A stretch of 64,000 bases of DNA, taken from assembly GCA_036381195.1 (NCBI GenBank), contig DASVDH010000062.1, positions 1-64,000 on the forward strand, written 5' to 3'. The DNA comes from RSA9 sp036381195. Lineage in GTDB: Bacteria; Gemmatimonadota; Gemmatimonadetes; Longimicrobiales; RSA9. The first letter of the stretch is position 1. Each line of letters begins with the position of its first letter. Of the stretch, positions 40,324 to 48,235 are shown one piece after another. Under the pieces are notes generated by a model that saw only the letters and a list, made by a program, of their open reading frames with translations, did not search any database and had not been told where the DNA came from. A program made the translations under genes and the position numbers.

Positions 40324-42159
40324 TCAGCGGAAGAGCGCCTCGGGCAGCGGGCCGGAGAGCACGATGTGCGGCGCGATCCCCTGCGCCCCCACCTTGGGCT
40401 GGAGCGTGACGCGCAGGCTCTGGAACGCGGTCCAGGGTTGGCCGACGTCGGCCGCATCGATGTAGAAGCCCGCCTCGAGGATCTCGCCGGCCGTGACGAC
40501 GTCGAAGGAGTCGTCCACGTCGGCGTCTCGCAGGGAGGCGAGGTCCGGGGGCGGAGTGGTGAGAGGCCCGAGCTCCAGCGCGGTGCCGTCCTCGGCGACC
40601 AGCCACAGCGCGTAGTAGTAGCCGACGGGCGGCCTGCGCAGGTTCTGGAACGCGATGCCCAGGCGGTCCGCCCAGAAGGAGCCCTTCGCCCCGCCGGTCG
40701 CCTGGAACAGCCGCGGGTTGCGGGGCGCGGCGAGATCGAGCGTGCCGAAGCCCACTGGCCCCTGGACCAGCGCATCATCCGCCGGGTCGGCCGTTCCACC
40801 GTCGTCGAGGTAGGGCACCCAGAGCGGGACCGCGCCCGTCGGCTCGCTCGTCCCGAGGGCGATCAGCACGTGCGTGTAGTCCCCGGTCGCCACGCCATCG
40901 AGCGTCTCGGAGTTGAGCACGAAGTGGTGCCGCTCGTCCGCCGCCCCCGCGTTGAACGTGGCCGTCCGGACGGTCGGCTGCGGATCGTCCTCGTAGATCG
41001 GGTTCCCCTCGTCGTCCACGCCCGTCTGCACGCGGAGGATCCGCGTGTAGTCGGCCGTCGCGGCGGCGAGATTGCCGGTGCGGGAGTCGAACAGCCAGAG
41101 ACTGTACTCGGTGCCGGCCAGCGGCGCGAGCGACGTGGTGGTGAATTCGAGCGCACTCACCCGCGCCTCTACGCCCGGCACGTCGATCAGGTCGATCCGG
41201 TCCTCGAAGAGCGGGAACGGGGCGAACGCGTTGGGCAGCGGGTTGCCGGCGAGGTCCAGGTCCACGCCGAGCTGGATGCGCAGCACGGGCGGCCCGAGGT
41301 CCGGCGGCTCGCCCTGGTAGACCACGACGTAGTTGTACTGGTACGCCGGCACCGGACCCGTGCCGAGCACGTTCGGCACCACGATGGACGAGTCGGGAAC
41401 GGGCGGGCCGCTCTGGTTCTGGTACCATGCCCAGGGCGTGCCCATGCAGTAGTCGGCGGTGCCCACGCCCGAGCCGTCGGCGGCGAACGCGCCCAGGTAC
41501 CACGGATTCGGCAGCGGGTCCGGGATCGGCTCGGCCTGGCACCCGGCGTTGTCCGTCCACGCGTAATCGTTCGCCGGGTACCCGCCCGCGGTGCCGCCCA
41601 GCGGGACCAGCTCGTCCGGCTCGGTCACCTCGCCGTACAGGATCATCTCGAGGTGGTCGACGAGGCCGTTCACCCTCGTGGCCAGCCGCTCGAGCGCGAA
41701 GGTGTAGACCGCGCCGGGCTCCAGCCCGGTCCACCGCATGTACAGGTCCCACATGTTCGCGCCCCAGTACTCGGGGCCCATGATCCGCGCGAACGCAGTG
41801 CTGACGGCGGACGGGTCGGGCAGCGGTGCGAGCGCGGGGAGCCGCGGGTCCTGTCCAGCGATCCGCGTGCCGGCGTGCACCTCGTACCGGCTGTTGGCGG
41901 AGTTGTAGTAGCCGTCCTTGCCCGCACGCTGGAACGCGTCGGGGTTGCCTTCCACGTCCGCGACCAGCTCGAAGCTCGTGATCGTGGACTCGCCGCCGGG
42001 GAACCCACCCGCGTCCTTGAGGTCGAGCAGGAAATCATCGGAGTCGCCGTCCAGCGACCTGTCTGGCCCCACGAACCGCTCCTGCTCGCAGGCCGTGAGC
42101 GTCGCGACGACGCCGACGATGGCGAGAAGTCTGAGGTCGAAGCGCATCACGGTTCTCAT
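40324..42159 (-). CDS. Large lipoprotein with RskA-like beta domains
   Basis: The protein has 611 residues, lipobox ATLTAC (Cys24). The ATG overlaps the upstream stop (ATGA). After GFPGGESTITSFELVADVEGNPDAF the protein is beta-rich, with YSLWLFDSRTGN (about residue 370) and YYYALWLVAEDGTALELG (about 540). These match the YxLWLxxxxG strand pattern of the RskA anti-sigma-K extracellular domain and also occur in the lipoprotein at 21289. Other segments (PEYWGANMWDLYMRWTGLEPG, VPAYQYNYVVVYQGEPPDLGP, YTHVLIALGTSEPTG) have no assignment. It is the last gene of a five-gene unit and probably an outer-membrane accessory of the TonB receptor/PorV system. Function unknown. Confidence 0.78.
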   Translation of the reverse strand: MRTVMRFDLRLLAIVGVVATLTACEQERFVGPDRSLDGDSDDFLLDLKDAGGFPGGESTITSFELVADVEGNPDAFQRAGKDGYYNSANSRYEVHAGTRIAGQDPRLPALAPLPDPSAVSTAFARIMGPEYWGANMWDLYMRWTGLEPGAVYTFALERLATRVNGLVDHLEMILYGEVTEPDELVPLGGTAGGYPANDYAWTDNAGCQAEPIPDPLPNPWYLGAFAADGSGVGTADYCMGTPWAWYQNQSGPPVPDSSIVVPNVLGTGPVPAYQYNYVVVYQGEPPDLGPPVLRIQLGVDLDLAGNPLPNAFAPFPLFEDRIDLIDVPGVEARVSALEFTTTSLAPLAGTEYSLWLFDSRTGNLAAATADYTRILRVQTGVDDEGNPIYEDDPQPTVRTATFNAGAADERHHFVLNSETLDGVATGDYTHVLIALGTSEPTGAVPLWVPYLDDGGTADPADDALVQGPVGFGTLDLAAPRNPRLFQATGGAKGSFWADRLGIAFQNLRRPPVGYYYALWLVAEDGTALELGPLTTPPPDLASLRDADVDDSFDVVTAGEILEAGFYIDAADVGQPWTAFQSLRVTLQPKVGAQGIAPHIVLSGPLPEALFR

Positions 42160-42839
42160 CTCCCTTGCTCGCCCGGGACGAAGCTGAAGGCGAGAGAGAA
42201 GCGCAGGTTGTGTACGGTGCTCTTCGCCTCCGGGATGTCCGGGTTGGGATGTGGCATGGTCCGGTCGATGTAGAGCGGGTCGACGACGCTGAACACCTCG
42301 CGGTCGAAGCCGGTATAGATCTCGTCGCGCACATCGAGGCGCAGGCCGATGGTGCCCGCGCTCATGAGCTGGATCCCGCCGCCGACCATCCAGGTCGAGA
42401 AGCCCTCACTGTGCTGGCCGCGGTTCTGCTCGGGATCCATGAAGAAGCGCGTGCGCCCCAGGCCGGCGGTCACGTACGGCACCAGACTCTGGGCCAGGGG
42501 GAAGCGCAGCACGCCCGCGAGGCCGAACCCGATCTGCGTCACTTCCTGGTCCGGCAGGTAGCGGAACGTGCTGTCCTCGAACTCGAGCCCCACCAGCGGG
42601 AAATACTCGCCCTTCGTCGTGGGTCGCCCGACCGAGAGGTAGCCGCCCACGCCGATCGCCCCGGTCGCGAAGTACACCGCCTCGATGCCCGCAGCCGGCC
42701 CGTTCTCGAGCGCGGCGGCATCGTCGAAGCGCTGCCAGCCGAGCAGCGTGTTCACCTCGAACTCTCCCGGCCGCGCCTGGGCAGCGAGCGGCGCGGCGGC
42801 CATCAGGGCCAGGAGCACGGTCCCGAAAACGGTTCGCAT
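42156..42839 (-). CDS. Small outer-membrane beta-barrel protein
   Basis: The protein has 227 residues with a signal peptide ending APLAAQ. The mature part alternates hydrophobic strands and turns (FEVNTLLGWQRFDDAAALEN, AIGVGGYLSVGRPTTKG, QIGFGLAGVLRFPLAQSLVP, YVTAGLGRTRFFMD, WMVGGGIQLMSAGTIGLRLDVRDEIY, LRFSLAFSFVPG), fitting an 8-stranded OmpA/OprF-like or beta-barrel porin-family fold (OMP_b-brl). The LGRTRFF and LRLDVRDEIY motifs are common in Gemmatimonadota barrel proteins. It starts 12 bp after the PorV-like gene and overlaps the following lipoprotein, so it is cotranscribed. It is probably structural or an assembly partner. Confidence 0.82.
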   Translation of the reverse strand: MRTVFGTVLLALMAAAPLAAQARPGEFEVNTLLGWQRFDDAAALENGPAAGIEAVYFATGAIGVGGYLSVGRPTTKGEYFPLVGLEFEDSTFRYLPDQEVTQIGFGLAGVLRFPLAQSLVPYVTAGLGRTRFFMDPEQNRGQHSEGFSTWMVGGGIQLMSAGTIGLRLDVRDEIYTGFDREVFSVVDPLYIDRTMPHPNPDIPEAKSTVHNLRFSLAFSFVPGEQGR

Positions 42840-42851
42840 GCCGCGCCTCCT

Positions 42852-43976
42852 CTAGAATCCGAACTCGAAGGAGAAGACCTGGTTGTGCCCGAGGGCGTCA
42901 CCGAGGGCCGTGTACGCGTAATCGAGCGCGATCCTGCGGTCCCCGACGGGGAGCCGCAGGCCGAGGCCGCCGGACAGGCCATCGGTGAACTCCCAGCCGG
43001 CCCGCGGCTCGTTGCGGAAGTGCTTGCCCGCGCGCACGAAGAACATCCCGCGGTACGAGTACTCCGCCCCGAACGACGGCTCCATGAGACTCGTCGTCGC
43101 GTCCTGGATCGAGGTGAGGAAGGCGAGCCCGTGGTCGGCGCTCGGCCCGAGGATCGCGTCCGGCGCGCCGTAGAGCTCCGCCCGGATTCCGAAGCGGAAC
43201 GCGGTCGGGAGCTGGAGCTTCCGCGTGCGGAGCTCCACATCCACCGGGTCGCCGGAAGGAATCGTCCCCTGGTTCGGCGACGAGGGCATCACGGTCTCGA
43301 TCGCGCCGCCGCGGAACTGGCCGGTGGTGCCCACGTTCACGACGGCGGCCCCCATCGTGATACCGTAGATCCCGGTGTGGAAGATCGTGGAGAGGTCGAG
43401 GCCCACGTAGCTCGCGGTCGCCTGCGTGATCCCCTCCTGGATGTACTTGGCGCTGATGCCCACGTTGAGCCGGTCGGTGATCGCGCGGCTGTAATGCAGC
43501 CCAAACGCCGTGCCCGCCCACTCCACGAACTCGGCGCGCTGCGGGTCGCCCCCGGTCGGCCACTGCTCGGTCGTCACGCGGACGTCTCCGGACGAGAAGC
43601 GCGTCAGCGAGGCGCCGATCACGTTCCCCGGCGAGAGCGGCAGCGCCGCGGCGAGGTAGGTGTGAGTCACGCCGGAGGAGCCGTACAGCTCCGCGTAGCT
43701 GACCGCGCCGGAGACGCCCTGGATCCCGACGATCGCGGAGGAGTTCCAGTAGAGCGAGTTGAGCCCCTCGGCCGCCGCGACCACGGCGCCGCCCAGCGCG
43801 AGCTCCCTGGCGCCCACGCCGATCTCGAGGAAGTTCGCCCCGCGCGTCCCCACCCGCGTGATCCCGCGGTTGGGGTCCGACTGGAGTTGTGTGCCCTGGC
43901 GCTGCGCCCACCCTGTCGTGGTGGTGGACGCCAGCAGAACGAGCGCCGTCAGGCAGGTCCTGATTCGCATGGTCAT
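42852..43976 (-). CDS. PorV/PorQ-like outer-membrane protein (UPF0164)
   Basis: About 374 residues; the ATG at 43976 is preceded by GAGGTGGGG (other near starts are possible). A signal peptide ends TTGWAQ. The N-terminal mature region TRGANFLEIGVGARELALGGAVVAAAEGLNSLYWNSSAI is the hallmark of the PorV/PorQ family, followed by FadL-like barrel strands to FSFEFGF. In type IX secretion PorV shuttles C-terminal-domain-tagged proteins away from the translocon. The gene lies 7 bp after one encoding a protein with a FlgD/T9SS-like C-terminus, which makes that protein the obvious client. Whether the organism has a complete type IX system is not visible here. Confidence 0.87.
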   Translation of the reverse strand: MTMRIRTCLTALVLLASTTTTGWAQRQGTQLQSDPNRGITRVGTRGANFLEIGVGARELALGGAVVAAAEGLNSLYWNSSAIVGIQGVSGAVSYAELYGSSGVTHTYLAAALPLSPGNVIGASLTRFSSGDVRVTTEQWPTGGDPQRAEFVEWAGTAFGLHYSRAITDRLNVGISAKYIQEGITQATASYVGLDLSTIFHTGIYGITMGAAVVNVGTTGQFRGGAIETVMPSSPNQGTIPSGDPVDVELRTRKLQLPTAFRFGIRAELYGAPDAILGPSADHGLAFLTSIQDATTSLMEPSFGAEYSYRGMFFVRAGKHFRNEPRAGWEFTDGLSGGLGLRLPVGDRRIALDYAYTALGDALGHNQVFSFEFGF

Positions 43977-43983
43977 CCCCACC

Positions 43984-46900
43984 TCAGCGGATCACGATGA
44001 ACTTGCCGAGCTTGCGGCGCGTGGCGCCGGTCTCGGGGTCGCGCGCCGTCACGACGAACATGTAGAAGCCCGCGGCGAGGTCGGTCTCCTCGTGCGTCCT
44101 CATGTTCCAGAAGAGATCGCCGTCGCCGGTCAGGTCCTGCGGCGTCCACGTGATGCGTTGCACGAACTGCCCCGCCGCCGTGTAGATGGTGATCTCACCG
44201 CTCGGCGGCAGGTTCGTGAACGCCAGCCGCGCGCCGTCGCCCGCGACCTCGTACGCCGAGGCGACGACGTACGGGTTCGGCACGACCAGCACGTCATCCA
44301 GCGAGTGTCGGCCGAGCGAAGCGATGGCCTCGCCCCGCACGCTCGGCGAGACGGTGAACGCCAGCTCCACGCCGGAGCGCAGCGGGATGCCGAACCGCGC
44401 CACCAACGTGTAGTCCGGCCGCATCCGGTTGTAGCCGCCGCTCGTACCCGGCCCGACCACCGGGTTGCAGCTCGGGAGGTCGCCGGAGCAGCCGATCCGG
44501 GCGGGCGCCCACGTCACGGCGAGCTGCGGCGCGTACACCGGCTGCCCATCTTGCAGCACGACTTCACCCGCAGCGTCCGTCTGCGCGACCGGAACCTCCT
44601 CGAGGAGGTAGACGGGCGTGCCGGGCATCCACTTCCCTTCGGGCACCCGGATCCACGCCGTATCCGCGCCGGAGCCGATCCGGATCGCTTCCGGCAGGTC
44701 TGCGGCCAGCACGGCCACGGTCACGGGCCGGTTGCCGTACGACGCGTTGGTGATCGTGAAGGGCAATCCGACGGCCGCCAATTCGTCCGGCGACACGGTG
44801 CGGCCCAGGGCCGCGCTCAGCGCGTCCGCGACCGCCTGCCCCGTCGCCGAGGTCGCGGCATCGGCCCGCCGCGCGATCGCGTCCTCCACCACGGCGCGCG
44901 TCGCGTCCCGGTCCATGGCGTTGATCCGGAACGGCGCGGTGCTGCCGTACGGATCGTCACTCCAGCGGATCAGGTAGCGGCCGTAGGACGCGCCCGTCGC
45001 GGTGCCGCCGAGGAAGCGCTGGAACGGCCACGCGTCGCTGTTCGGGATGACCTCGTCCTGCGCGTTGCGGTACTCGGTCGGGTACTGCCTGCCCAGCGAG
45101 TCCCGTACGCTCACGATGAGGCCCGGGAACTCCGGCCGGCCGAAGATGGCGTTCGGCGTGAAGCTGGACGAGAGGTTGGCCGAGACGTAGAGCGGCTCGC
45201 CCGCGCCGGTCACCAGGATCCCCGCGCGCGCGCGCACCCGCGTCTCCTCGGAATCCGCGGTGCTCGTGCGGACCAGCGCGGTGTCCGGCCCCGTGACCAG
45301 GATCCCCGTCGGCTGCGTGGACTTCCAGCGCAGCGGCGCCGCGGCCGAGTAGTCCTTGTAGACCGGCGCGCCGCCCGGTCCGAAGCCGACCAGCGCAGAG
45401 CGGTACGCGCTCACGATGGTGCTGTCCCGTGCCTCCGCCGGGCCGTACGCCGTGACGACGACCGAGTCCACGAACACCAGTCGGTACGAGACCTCGGCGT
45501 CCAGCTCCTCGACCACGTCCACGACGACGTTCGCCAGGCCCGCCGTCGCGCCGTCTACCACGAACGGTGTGCCGACGAAGCCGGGCGACGTCCAGAGCCC
45601 GCCGCTCAACCCGTCCAGGGCGATGCGCGCGCCCCGGCCGCCCGCCTGCGAGCTGATCGGCACGTAGACGCTCTCCACGTTGGGCAGAGAGGGGTTCGTC
45701 GCCAGCGTGTTCCGCGTCGGCGGCGTCACCTCGTAGACGGTGCGGTCCACGCCGTCGAACACGCCGTCTTCATCGACGTCCACGCTGTCCCAGACGGTGA
45801 AGCGGATGCCAGGGCTCTCGGCCACGAACGCGTACAGGTAACTCTGGCCCGGCAGCACATAGGGATCCTCGTAGACGGTCGGGAAATCGCCACTCGAGTT
45901 CCTGACGATCTGGTCGTAGGCTTGCCAGCCCGGCGAGACGGTGTTGCCCAGATCGTCCTCGAGCGGCGCGGCCCGGCAGCGGCCGCTCTGCGGCGTGTCG
46001 TCCGCCGTGAAGGTCGCCCCGCCGTCGCACGACTTGTAGACGAGGATCCGGCTGACGTTGCCGTGGTTGTACGCCCGGATGCTGTCCACCAGCCAGGGGT
46101 TCAGCGCGTACAGCCGCTCGAGGCGCGTGTCGCCCGTCGTGCCCTGCTCGATCTTGTCCGCGAGCCGCGCGGTGTACTCGTCCACCCACTGCGAGGCCGC
46201 ATCATCCAGGAAGATGCGGACCCGCGGCTGGCCCAGGTCGCGAATGCCGCCCTGCGCCGTGGCGCGGATCGTGACCGGGGCGGGCACGTCCGGCCCGAGG
46301 TAGAAGTCCCGATAGAACTGGTACGTGTTCTCGAGCAGCGCCGCGAACTGCGCGGAGTCCACCGCGGCGAGGAACGCGACGGTGAAGCCGACCGAGTCTC
46401 CGGCCTTGAGCGGGAACGGGCCCGCGCCGGACCAGGTGTTGTTGTACGAGTAGTTGCCCGTCCCGTCCGGGAGCGTGTCGGACCACAGCGCCACGCACGC
46501 GTTCAGCACGGGGTTGCAGGTGTCGAAGAACAGCGTGTCCGGCCCCGTCGCGGGCGCGCCCTCCGGGCGGTTCGTGTAGGTCCAGTTCGGGTCGGGCACG
46601 TACCAGTTGAAGCAGCCCGGCCCGCGCGGATCGTTGGCGATGTCGCAGCGCTCGGCGCCCGGGCCCGAGCCGTTGTAGGGTTTGATCAGCATCCACGTGT
46701 CGTAGCCGGTCATCGCCGCGGGATCCCGGCCGTTCAGCGCGTCCGCCGTGTTGGCCGCGATCACGCCGTAGCCGCCGCGCCGGTCCGGCCCGAGGAACTG
46801 GATCTGCCCGCACTCGAAGCCGCAGAGCGACATCCGGTTGAACGTGATGGTGTCGCCGGCGAGTGGATGGCTGGGGTCGTAGAACGGGGAGTTCGGATCC

Positions 46901-48201
46901 GAGAAGTGCTTGTTGCGCAGGTCGCCGATGGGGCTCTTCAGCCACATGATGCCGGTGGCGCCGACACGGAAGCCGCGCCCCACACGCGCCCGCAGCGCCG
47001 GACAGTTGATCCAGTCCACGTCCGGCGGGATCTCGAGCCCGTCACAGTCGGGCGTCCGCCCCAGCTCGTTGGAGACCACCGCGCCGCGCTCGACGATCGC
47101 GTGCACCGCGGCGCGCCGGCCGCTCCCGGGCGGCGCACGCAGCCAGCGGGTCTGGAAGCCGAAGTACAGCGAGTCGTAGTCCAGCCCGACGCCGTACACT
47201 TCCTCGGTGTTGTTGATCAGCACGCCCTGGAGGATGAACATCCCGGCGACGGTCGGGACGTTGAACGTGAAGGCGTCGAACGCGATGTCGATGCCGAGCG
47301 GGTATCCCTCGAGCTGCGGGTCACCCGTCCCGCCGGGGACCACGCTGCCGTACATGGCCCGGATCTCGCGCCCGTGATCGCTCATCATGCCGAACGTCTG
47401 GAACGCCGTGCCGATGAACTGGCGATTCGGGTCGTGCAGCTCTTCCGGGACGAGCCACCAGTCGAAGGTGAACTGGGAGCCCCTCTGCCGGAAGAACTCC
47501 TCCCAGCCTTCCTGCGAGATCGGGCGCGCGCCCTGCCAGCCGGCGCTGCCCCAGGTTTCCGGGCAGTCCGAGCCGGCCATGAGCGGGAAGCCCGCCTGGA
47601 TGAACGAGGCCGTGTGGTTCTTGCAGGTGTCGTCGTTCGTGGACTGGGCGCCCGAGTGGAGCACGCCGAACGAGCCGTCGTGGGCGGTGAAGTGCTCGAT
47701 GTCGGGGTAGAGGTTGGTCTCCCACATGTAGCCGCCGCCGATCACGTTCTGCAGGCTCGCGACCGTCTCGCGGTGGCGCCGCCACTCGCTGGGCGCCGCC
47801 GCGATGTACGGCTGGAGGTCGAAGACCTCCCAGACCCAGGTGCTCGGCCCCGCCTCGACGCCGCGCTTCTGGATGGGTGGGTAATCGGTGCGCTGCCACG
47901 GCCCCATGCCGTAGTTGCCGACCCAGAACGCGATGTTCTGGGAGGCGGCGCGCAGGCCGGTGTACGCGATATCACCCTGGCCGCGCAGGTTGAACGGCGA
48001 GCGTGCCAGGAAATCAGCGTCGCACAGGCGCGCGGGCGGCGGGACCCGCGGGTTCTCCCACTCCTCGCACGGCGTCGGCACGCCGGCTGGTGGCTGCCTG
48101 AACGCCTGGGCCGCGAGGTCCGCCGGCGCCGCCAGGCCGATGGCCGCCGCGAGGGCGAGGAGACGCAGGTGAGCCGGGGGTTTCTGCATCAGGATCCTCA
48201 T
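43984..48201 (-). CDS. Giant surface protein with FlgD/type-IX-like C-terminal domain
   Basis: The protein has 1405 residues with a signal peptide ending DLAAQA. GAGG precedes the ATG. The body contains no recognisable enzyme domain. It is rich in aromatic, Gly and Asn residues, with many Cys pairs in the first half (CDADF, CKNHT, DCPETW, CGFECG) and Ig-like beta segments later. The last ~95 residues match FlgD-Ig/T9SS sorting tails: DVLVVPNPYVVASAYEVAGD, LAFTNLPPSGEITIYTAAGQFVQRI, GDLFWNMRTHEETDLAAGFY, RRKLGKFIVIR. It is flanked by a TonB receptor (34 bp upstream) and a PorV-like gene (7 bp downstream). It is therefore probably exported to the cell surface, perhaps as a binding or capture protein. 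Function unknown. Confidence 0.85.
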   Translation of the reverse strand: MRILMQKPPAHLRLLALAAAIGLAAPADLAAQAFRQPPAGVPTPCEEWENPRVPPPARLCDADFLARSPFNLRGQGDIAYTGLRAASQNIAFWVGNYGMGPWQRTDYPPIQKRGVEAGPSTWVWEVFDLQPYIAAAPSEWRRHRETVASLQNVIGGGYMWETNLYPDIEHFTAHDGSFGVLHSGAQSTNDDTCKNHTASFIQAGFPLMAGSDCPETWGSAGWQGARPISQEGWEEFFRQRGSQFTFDWWLVPEELHDPNRQFIGTAFQTFGMMSDHGREIRAMYGSVVPGGTGDPQLEGYPLGIDIAFDAFTFNVPTVAGMFILQGVLINNTEEVYGVGLDYDSLYFGFQTRWLRAPPGSGRRAAVHAIVERGAVVSNELGRTPDCDGLEIPPDVDWINCPALRARVGRGFRVGATGIMWLKSPIGDLRNKHFSDPNSPFYDPSHPLAGDTITFNRMSLCGFECGQIQFLGPDRRGGYGVIAANTADALNGRDPAAMTGYDTWMLIKPYNGSGPGAERCDIANDPRGPGCFNWYVPDPNWTYTNRPEGAPATGPDTLFFDTCNPVLNACVALWSDTLPDGTGNYSYNNTWSGAGPFPLKAGDSVGFTVAFLAAVDSAQFAALLENTYQFYRDFYLGPDVPAPVTIRATAQGGIRDLGQPRVRIFLDDAASQWVDEYTARLADKIEQGTTGDTRLERLYALNPWLVDSIRAYNHGNVSRILVYKSCDGGATFTADDTPQSGRCRAAPLEDDLGNTVSPGWQAYDQIVRNSSGDFPTVYEDPYVLPGQSYLYAFVAESPGIRFTVWDSVDVDEDGVFDGVDRTVYEVTPPTRNTLATNPSLPNVESVYVPISSQAGGRGARIALDGLSGGLWTSPGFVGTPFVVDGATAGLANVVVDVVEELDAEVSYRLVFVDSVVVTAYGPAEARDSTIVSAYRSALVGFGPGGAPVYKDYSAAAPLRWKSTQPTGILVTGPDTALVRTSTADSEETRVRARAGILVTGAGEPLYVSANLSSSFTPNAIFGRPEFPGLIVSVRDSLGRQYPTEYRNAQDEVIPNSDAWPFQRFLGGTATGASYGRYLIRWSDDPYGSTAPFRINAMDRDATRAVVEDAIARRADAATSATGQAVADALSAALGRTVSPDELAAVGLPFTITNASYGNRPVTVAVLAADLPEAIRIGSGADTAWIRVPEGKWMPGTPVYLLEEVPVAQTDAAGEVVLQDGQPVYAPQLAVTWAPARIGCSGDLPSCNPVVGPGTSGGYNRMRPDYTLVARFGIPLRSGVELAFTVSPSVRGEAIASLGRHSLDDVLVVPNPYVVASAYEVAGDGARLAFTNLPPSGEITIYTAAGQFVQRITWTPQDLTGDGDLFWNMRTHEETDLAAGFYMFVVTARDPETGATRRKLGKFIVIR

Positions 48202-48235
48202 CCGTTCCTCTTCGTCGACTTGATCCGGTCGATGC

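Noticed and set aside
40324..42159. Lipoprotein as a genuine anti-sigma factor
   Set aside because: The RskA-like strands are present, but there is no cytosolic anti-sigma domain, transmembrane helix or adjacent sigma gene.
42852..48201. A complete type IX secretion system
   Set aside because: Only a PorV-like protein and one tailed client are seen; SprA, PorK/N, PorL/M and the signalling genes are not in the window.
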